Positions 59,732-64,000 of a stretch of DNA of 64,000 bases are shown here, piece by piece. Position 1 is the first letter of the stretch. The number at the start of each line of letters is the position of its first letter. Source of the DNA: Nonomuraea solani. GTDB lineage: Bacteria > Actinomycetota > Actinomycetes > Streptosporangiales > Streptosporangiaceae. Under the pieces are notes generated by a model. It did not search any database. It was not told where the DNA came from and saw only the letters and a list, made by a program, of their open reading frames with translations. The stretch spans positions 157,900 through 221,899 of the forward strand of contig NZ_FNVT01000022.1 of the NCBI RefSeq assembly GCF_900108335.1. The letters are read 5' to 3'. Made by a program: the position numbers and the translations under genes.

Positions 59732-60907
59732 GTGCGCATCGACCGGACCAGGCTCCACGACACGGTTCTCGCCGGAATGGTGGCCGCTGCCTCGATGGCG
59801 CTGTTCGTGCTCTACGGGCCCGACCGGCTGCAGGCCGAGGGGCTGCCGGTGGACGGCATGCGGGCGCCCGACCCGTTCGGCGCGCTGCTGGTGCTGCTGG
59901 TCTGCGCGCCGATCGCGGTGCGCCGCAGCCGGCCGCTGACGGCCCTGTGCGCGGGCCTGGTGCCGGAGACGCTGCTCAGCTCGTTCGGCTACGGCACGGG
60001 CATGTCGAGCCTGGCCGTGCTGGTGCTGCTCTACTCGGTGGCCTTCCACCGGGGGCTGGCGATGGCGCTGGGGGCGCTCGGGTTCACGCTGGCGGCCTAT
60101 GTGCTGGGCGTGCTGGCGGGGCCGCTGCGGGGAGACGGCTGGGACGAGCACGTGGTGACGGCCGTGGTGCTGGTGGCGGTGTGGGGGGCGGGGCGGAGCC
60201 TGCGGCTGCGCCGGGCATATCTGGAGGAGCTGAAGGACCGGGCGGCCCGGATGGAGCGGGCGCACGCCGCCGACACGCGGGCCGCGCGGGCCGAGGAGCG
60301 CTCCAGGATCGCCCGCGAGCTGCACGACGTCGTCGCGCACCACGTGAGCGTGATGACGGTGCAGGCCGCGGCGGCGCGGCGGGTGCTGGCCTCCGACCCC
60401 GACCTGGCGCGCGAGGCGCTGTCGGCGATCGAGCACACGGGCCGGCTGGCGATGACGGAGATGCGCAGCATCGTCGGCGTGCTGCGCACGGACACGCGCG
60501 CCGAGCTGGGGCCCCAGCCGGGGGTGCCGGATCTGCCGGCCCTGGTGGAGCAGATGCGGGAGGCGGGGCTGCCCACGCGGCTGCTGGTCGAGGGCGAGGT
60601 ACGCCCGCTGCCCGCTGGGGTCGACCTGGCCGCCTACCGGCTGGTCCAGGAGGGGCTGACGAACAGCCTGCGGCACGCGGGCGCGGGGGCGAAGGCGGTG
60701 GTGACGGTCCGGCACGGTTCGCGCGAGCTGGACGTACGGGTGGAGGACGACGGGCGGGGCGCGGCGGAGGAGTCCAGACGGACCGGGCATGGCCTGGTGG
60801 GCATTCGCGAGCGGGTGGCACTCTATGGTGGAATCCTGAACATCGGTCCGCTACCGGGGGGCGGCTTCGAAGTGCGGGCCAGGTTCCCGTTGAAGGACGG
60901 CCAATGA
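59732..60907 (+). CDS. NarL-type sensor histidine kinase
   Basis: About 391 residues from GTG 59732 (TTG 59699 sits on its own ribosome site and is less likely). Four or five membrane segments at the N-terminus (about 10-150), a dimerisation helix with His198 in ARELHDVVAHHVSVM, and an ATPase domain: QEGLTNSLRHAGAGA, VEDDGRGA and GHGLVGIRERV. Its stop overlaps the response regulator start (ATGA), so the pair acts as one system. Signal unknown. Confidence 0.93.
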   Translation: MRIDRTRLHDTVLAGMVAAASMALFVLYGPDRLQAEGLPVDGMRAPDPFGALLVLLVCAPIAVRRSRPLTALCAGLVPETLLSSFGYGTGMSSLAVLVLLYSVAFHRGLAMALGALGFTLAAYVLGVLAGPLRGDGWDEHVVTAVVLVAVWGAGRSLRLRRAYLEELKDRAARMERAHAADTRAARAEERSRIARELHDVVAHHVSVMTVQAAAARRVLASDPDLAREALSAIEHTGRLAMTEMRSIVGVLRTDTRAELGPQPGVPDLPALVEQMREAGLPTRLLVEGEVRPLPAGVDLAAYRLVQEGLTNSLRHAGAGAKAVVTVRHGSRELDVRVEDDGRGAAEESRRTGHGLVGIRERVALYGGILNIGPLPGGGFEVRARFPLKDGQ

Positions 60908-61587
60908 CGATCAGAGTGCTGCTGGTGGACGACCAGCCGCTGCTGCGTACCGGATTCCGCCTGATCCTCGAGGCCGAGCCCGACATCACGGTGGTGGGCC
61001 AGGCCGGCGACGGCAAAGGGGCGCAGGAGCAGACCAGGGCGCTGCTGCCCGACGTGGTGCTGATGGACATCCGGATGCCCGGGGTCGACGGCATCGAGGC
61101 GACCCGCAGGATCGTGCGGGAGGCGGCGCCGACGGCTCATGTGCCGAAGGTGCTGGTGCTGACGACGTTCGACCTCGACGAGTACATCGTGGAGGCGCTG
61201 CGGTCGGGGGCGTCGGGGTTCCTGCTGAAGGACGTGCCACCCGACGAGCTGGTGCAGGCGATCCGGGTGGTGGCGGCCGGTGACGCGATCGTGGCGCCCA
61301 GCGTGACGCGGCGGCTGCTGGACAGGTTCGCGACGCGGCTGCCGTCGGCGTACGAGCAGGCCGCTCCGGCGCGGCTCGACCGGCTGACCGAGCGGGAGCT
61401 GGAGGTGCTGCGGCTGATCGCCAAGGGCATGTCCAACGCGGAGATCGCGGCCAAGCTCGTGGTGAGCGAGACGACGGTCAAGACGCACGTGGGCAACGTG
61501 CTGACCAAACTGGGGCTGCGCGACCGCGTGCAGGCCGTGGTGCTGGCCTACGAGACGGGGCTGATCACGCCGGGCGCCTTATCCTGA
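60904..61587 (+). CDS. NarL-type response regulator
   Basis: 227 residues. Receiver domain with acidic pair DDQ (9-11), phospho-Asp55 in VVLMDIRMPG and Lys in FLLKDVPP. LuxR-type HTH near 160-220 (LTERELEVLRLIAKGMSN, AAKLVVSETTVKTHVGNVL). ATG is in an ATGA overlap with the kinase. Target genes are not clear. A long hairpin follows at 61599. Confidence 0.95.
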   Translation: MTIRVLLVDDQPLLRTGFRLILEAEPDITVVGQAGDGKGAQEQTRALLPDVVLMDIRMPGVDGIEATRRIVREAAPTAHVPKVLVLTTFDLDEYIVEALRSGASGFLLKDVPPDELVQAIRVVAAGDAIVAPSVTRRLLDRFATRLPSAYEQAAPARLDRLTERELEVLRLIAKGMSNAEIAAKLVVSETTVKTHVGNVLTKLGLRDRVQAVVLAYETGLITPGALS

Positions 61588-61598
61588 ACGACATGGCT

Positions 61599-61630
61599 GC
61601 GGCCCGCCCGGGGGTTCCCGGGCGGGCCGC
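61599..61630 (+). terminator. Hairpin after the two-component genes
   Basis: Perfect 14-bp arms (GCGGCCCGCCCGGG) and loop GGTT, 12 bases after the response regulator stop. No U-tract. Convergent with the peptide ABC operon, so it may separate them. Confidence 0.6.
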
Positions 61631-61757
61631 ACGCATGTCCGGCCATGCCTGGCAGGGCGGACCTGTCCGCCTGAGCCGCCCAGCCGGGCCGGGCATGGCC
61701 GATCGGCCGACCCAGCCGGGCCTCTCCGATCAGCCGGCCCAGGTGGGCGTGTTCCGG

Positions 61758-62777
61758 TCAGCCCGTCTTGGCCTTGGTGGTGGCGGTCTCGGGGGCGTTC
61801 TCCGGGAAGTGGCAGGCGACCTGGTGGCCGCTGGCCAGCTCCTCCAGCGGCGGCTCGACCTGCTTGCAGATCTCCTGCGCCTTCCAGCAGCGGGTGTGGA
61901 AGCGGCAGGCGGGCGGCGGGTTGAGCGGGCTGGGCACGTCGCCGGTCAGCCGGATGCGCTCGCGGTCCCTGCGCACCTTCGGGTCGGGCACGGGCACGGC
62001 CGACAGGAGCGCGTTGGTGTACGGGTGCATCGGCGAGCTGTACAGACTCTTGCGGTCGGCGACCTCGACGATCTTGCCGAGGTACATGACCGCGACCCGG
62101 TCACTGATGTGCCGCACCACCGACAGGTCGTGGGCGATCACGACGTAGGTCAGGTCCAGTTCGTTCTGCAGGTCTTCCAGCAGGTTGACGACCTGGGCCT
62201 GGATGGAGACGTCGAGCGCGGAGACCGGCTCGTCGGCGATGATCAGCTTGGGCTTGAGCGCGAGGGTGCGGGCGATGCCGATGCGCTGCCGCTGCCCGCC
62301 GGAGAACTCGTGCGGGTAGCGGTTGTAGTGCTCGGGGTTGAGGCCCACGAGCTCCAGGATGTCCTGGACGGCCTTCTTGACGCCGTGCTCGGTCTGCACG
62401 CCCTGGATGCGGAACGGGGCGCCGACGATGGCGCCGACCGTGTGCCGCGGGTTCAGCGACGAGTAGGGGTCCTGGAAGATCATCTGCATGTCGCGGCGCA
62501 GCGGGCGGAGTTTGCCCTGGCCCATGTGGGTGATGTCCTGGCCCTCGAACACGACCTTGCCGCCCGTGGGCTCCAGCAGCCTGGTGACCAGCCGTCCCGT
62601 GGTGGACTTGCCGCAGCCCGACTCCCCCACCAGGCCGAGCGTCTCGCCCTTGAACACGTCGAAGCTGATCCCGTCGACCGCCTTGACGGCGCCGACCTGC
62701 CTTTTGAGCAGGCCCTTCGTCACGGGGAAGTGCTTCTCCAGGTTCTGCACGGAAAGAAGCAGCTCGTTCTCGGTCAC
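61758..62777 (-). CDS. dppF: Peptide ABC transporter ATPase, DppF/OppF type
   Basis: 339 residues from GTG overlapping the stop of the upstream ATPase (GTGA). Walker A GESGCGKST (about 50), LSVGG-type signature HEFSGGQRQRIGIARTLAL, Walker B LIIADEPVSALD and H-loop VVIAHDLSVVRH. C-terminal oligopeptide-type extension RFHTRCWKAQEICKQVEPP with the Cys cluster typical of OppF/DppF. Couples ATP to di/oligopeptide uptake. Confidence 0.94.
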   Translation of the reverse strand: MTENELLLSVQNLEKHFPVTKGLLKRQVGAVKAVDGISFDVFKGETLGLVGESGCGKSTTGRLVTRLLEPTGGKVVFEGQDITHMGQGKLRPLRRDMQMIFQDPYSSLNPRHTVGAIVGAPFRIQGVQTEHGVKKAVQDILELVGLNPEHYNRYPHEFSGGQRQRIGIARTLALKPKLIIADEPVSALDVSIQAQVVNLLEDLQNELDLTYVVIAHDLSVVRHISDRVAVMYLGKIVEVADRKSLYSSPMHPYTNALLSAVPVPDPKVRRDRERIRLTGDVPSPLNPPPACRFHTRCWKAQEICKQVEPPLEELASGHQVACHFPENAPETATTKAKTG

Positions 62778-63799
62778 TGAGTCTCCAGGACTGGCTTGAT
62801 CTCGTTCTCCCACAGGCTCTGCCGCTCGGCCCGGTCCATGTGGCAGCGCACCAGGTGGCCGCCCTCGGTCTCGGCGAGCGCCGGCACCTCGGTCTGCGCC
62901 TTGCCGTCCGTGCGCTCGGCGTACGGGCAGCGGGGGTGGAAGGCACAGCCCGGCGGCACGTTGATCAGGGACGGCGGGGAGCCCTTGATCGGCATCAGCC
63001 GTTCGGTGCGCTCGCGGTCGAGGCGGGGCATGGAGCCCAGCAGGCCCCAGGTGTAGGGGTGCTCGGGCCGGTAGAAGACGTCGTCGGCGGAGCCGTACTC
63101 GACGCATTTGCCGCCGTACATGACGAGGATGTCGTCGGACAACTCGGCCACCACGCCCAGGTCGTGCGTGATGATGATCAGCGCGGAGTTGAACTCGCGC
63201 TGCAGGTCGCGCATGAGGTCGAGGATCTGGGCCTGGACGGTCACGTCGAGCGCGGTGGTCGGCTCGTCGGCGATGAGCAGTTCGGGGTCGCACGAGAGCG
63301 CCATCGCGATCATGGCGCGCTGGCGCATGCCGCCGGAGAACTCGTGCGGGTAGCTGTCGACGCGCCTGGCCGGCTCGGGGATGCCGACGCGGCCGAGCAT
63401 GTCGATGGCGTGCTTGCGGGCGACCTGCTTGGAGACGGCGTGGTGGATGCGGTACGCCTCGATGATCTGGTGGCCGACCGTGTAGTAGGGGTGCATCGAG
63501 GACAGCGGATCCTGGAAGATCATCGCCATCTTCTTGCCGCGCAGCCTGCGTACGTGCTCGGCGGAGGCGCCGTTGAGCTCCTCACCGTCGAGCCAGATCT
63601 CGCCGGAGATCCTGGCCCGGCCGCCCTTGTGCAGGCCGAGCACGCCGAGGCTGGTGACGCTCTTGCCGGAGCCCGACTCGCCCACGATGCCGAGGGTCTT
63701 GCCGCGTTCGACGCCGAACGACAGCCCGTCCACGGATTTGACCAGGCCGTCGTCGGTCGGGAAATGGATCTTCAGGTCCTTGACGTCAAGGAAGCTCAC
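62774..63799 (-). CDS. dppD: Peptide ABC transporter ATPase, DppD/OppD type
   Basis: 341 residues from GTG. Walker A GESGSGKSVTSLG, HEFSGGMRQRAMIAMALS, Walker B LLIADEPTTALDVTVQAQ and H-loop IIITHDLGVVAEL. C-terminal CAFHPRCPYAERTD cluster as in DppD. The start overlaps the end of the upstream permease by 4 bases and its stop overlaps dppF. Forms the ATPase pair of the importer. Confidence 0.94.
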   Translation of the reverse strand: MSFLDVKDLKIHFPTDDGLVKSVDGLSFGVERGKTLGIVGESGSGKSVTSLGVLGLHKGGRARISGEIWLDGEELNGASAEHVRRLRGKKMAMIFQDPLSSMHPYYTVGHQIIEAYRIHHAVSKQVARKHAIDMLGRVGIPEPARRVDSYPHEFSGGMRQRAMIAMALSCDPELLIADEPTTALDVTVQAQILDLMRDLQREFNSALIIITHDLGVVAELSDDILVMYGGKCVEYGSADDVFYRPEHPYTWGLLGSMPRLDRERTERLMPIKGSPPSLINVPPGCAFHPRCPYAERTDGKAQTEVPALAETEGGHLVRCHMDRAERQSLWENEIKPVLETQ

Positions 63800-64000
63800 G
63801 ACAACCTCACCCTCGGGTCGACCACGGCGTACAGGAGGTCGACGATCAGGCTCGCGACCACCACGAAGGCGGCGGCGACCAGCACGACGCCCATGACCTG
63901 CGGCAGGTCCTGGTTCCTGATGGCCAGGATGGCGAACTGGCCGAGCCCGGGCAGAGTATAGGTCGTCTCGGTGAGAACGGCGCCACCGATGAGCAGGCCG
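63796..64000 (-). CDS. Peptide ABC permease, C-terminal part (runs off the window)
   Basis: Open from the right edge to the TGA at 63796-63798, about 67 codons. The tail (IGGAVLTETTYTLPGLGQFAI, then VDLLYAVVDPRVRLS) is of the DppB/OppB type rather than DppC, judging by the AVLTET and YAVVDPRVR ending. Its stop overlaps the DppD start by 4 bases. The rest of the operon is outside. Confidence 0.82.
   Translation of the reverse strand, partial: GLLIGGAVLTETTYTLPGLGQFAILAIRNQDLPQVMGVVLVAAAFVVVASLIVDLLYAVVDPRVRLS

Noticed and set aside
1..64000. tRNA, rRNA, CRISPR or insertion sequence
   Set aside because: No cloverleaf-like tRNA block, rRNA stretch, repeat array or transposase with terminal repeats was recognised by eye; a covariance-model scan would be needed to exclude small RNAs.

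Overview
The window is very GC-rich DNA packed with short-gap and ATGA/GTGA-overlap gene junctions. It carries the complete set of Pup-proteasome genes (arc, dop, pup, prcB, prcA, pafA, pafB, pafC), a Tat translocase and an IdeR/DmdR-type iron box. That combination points to an actinomycete. The gene content fits a Streptosporangiaceae/Nonomuraea-like genome, but this placement is inference from gene content, not from a marker gene.

Layout. 1-3.7 kb: end of a proline-peptide operon (proline iminopeptidase, Xaa-Pro aminopeptidase, DapA-family aldolase/lyase) and a convergent ACT-domain membrane protein. 3.9-9.0 kb: a lipoprotein, a gene remnant, then a four-gene operon built around a TelA-type toxic-anion-resistance protein. 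9.0-16.4 kb: alpha-galactosidase, iron-boxed siderophore-interacting protein, two TetR regulators, a STAS protein, an RNase II/R-type nuclease, and a scar with a duplicated tetR end. 16.9-20.3 kb: an ABC exporter divergent from an erythromycin-esterase-like gene, with a short upstream ORF and stem-loops in the leaders. 20.3-27.5 kb: helY, dagK, tatC, tatA, a small membrane protein, pafC and pafB on the minus strand. 27.5-34.1 kb: DUF3866, a Cys-rich HTH regulator with DUF3291, two FKBP lipoproteins, two small secreted proteins and pafA.

34.4-51.1 kb: prcA/prcB, then a sugar ABC importer, a Y-family polymerase, decayed genes, pup, a small membrane protein, dop, an acyltransferase, a PLP enzyme, an isolated hypF and arc. 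The proteasome system, normally compact, is here spread over about 19 kb by inserted genes. 51.3-64 kb: trmI, a double-GNAT protein, GAF, RmlD-like and FHA proteins, a site-2 protease, a RecB-like nuclease, a two-component system and the start of a peptide ABC importer.

How the genes fit together: PafB/PafC are the DNA-damage-responsive activator pair; Dop converts Pup-GGQ to Pup-GGE, PafA conjugates it to lysines, Arc/Mpa unfolds the conjugate and PrcAB degrades it. The 16.9-20.3 kb pair looks like an antibiotic-resistance unit with possible translation-coupled control. The most interesting targets for follow-up are the leader ORF plus 14-bp-arm hairpin ahead of the ABC exporter, the TelA-centred operon, the repressor-like palindrome inside a near-consensus promoter at 42.62 kb, and the decayed endonuclease VII-type gene beside pup.
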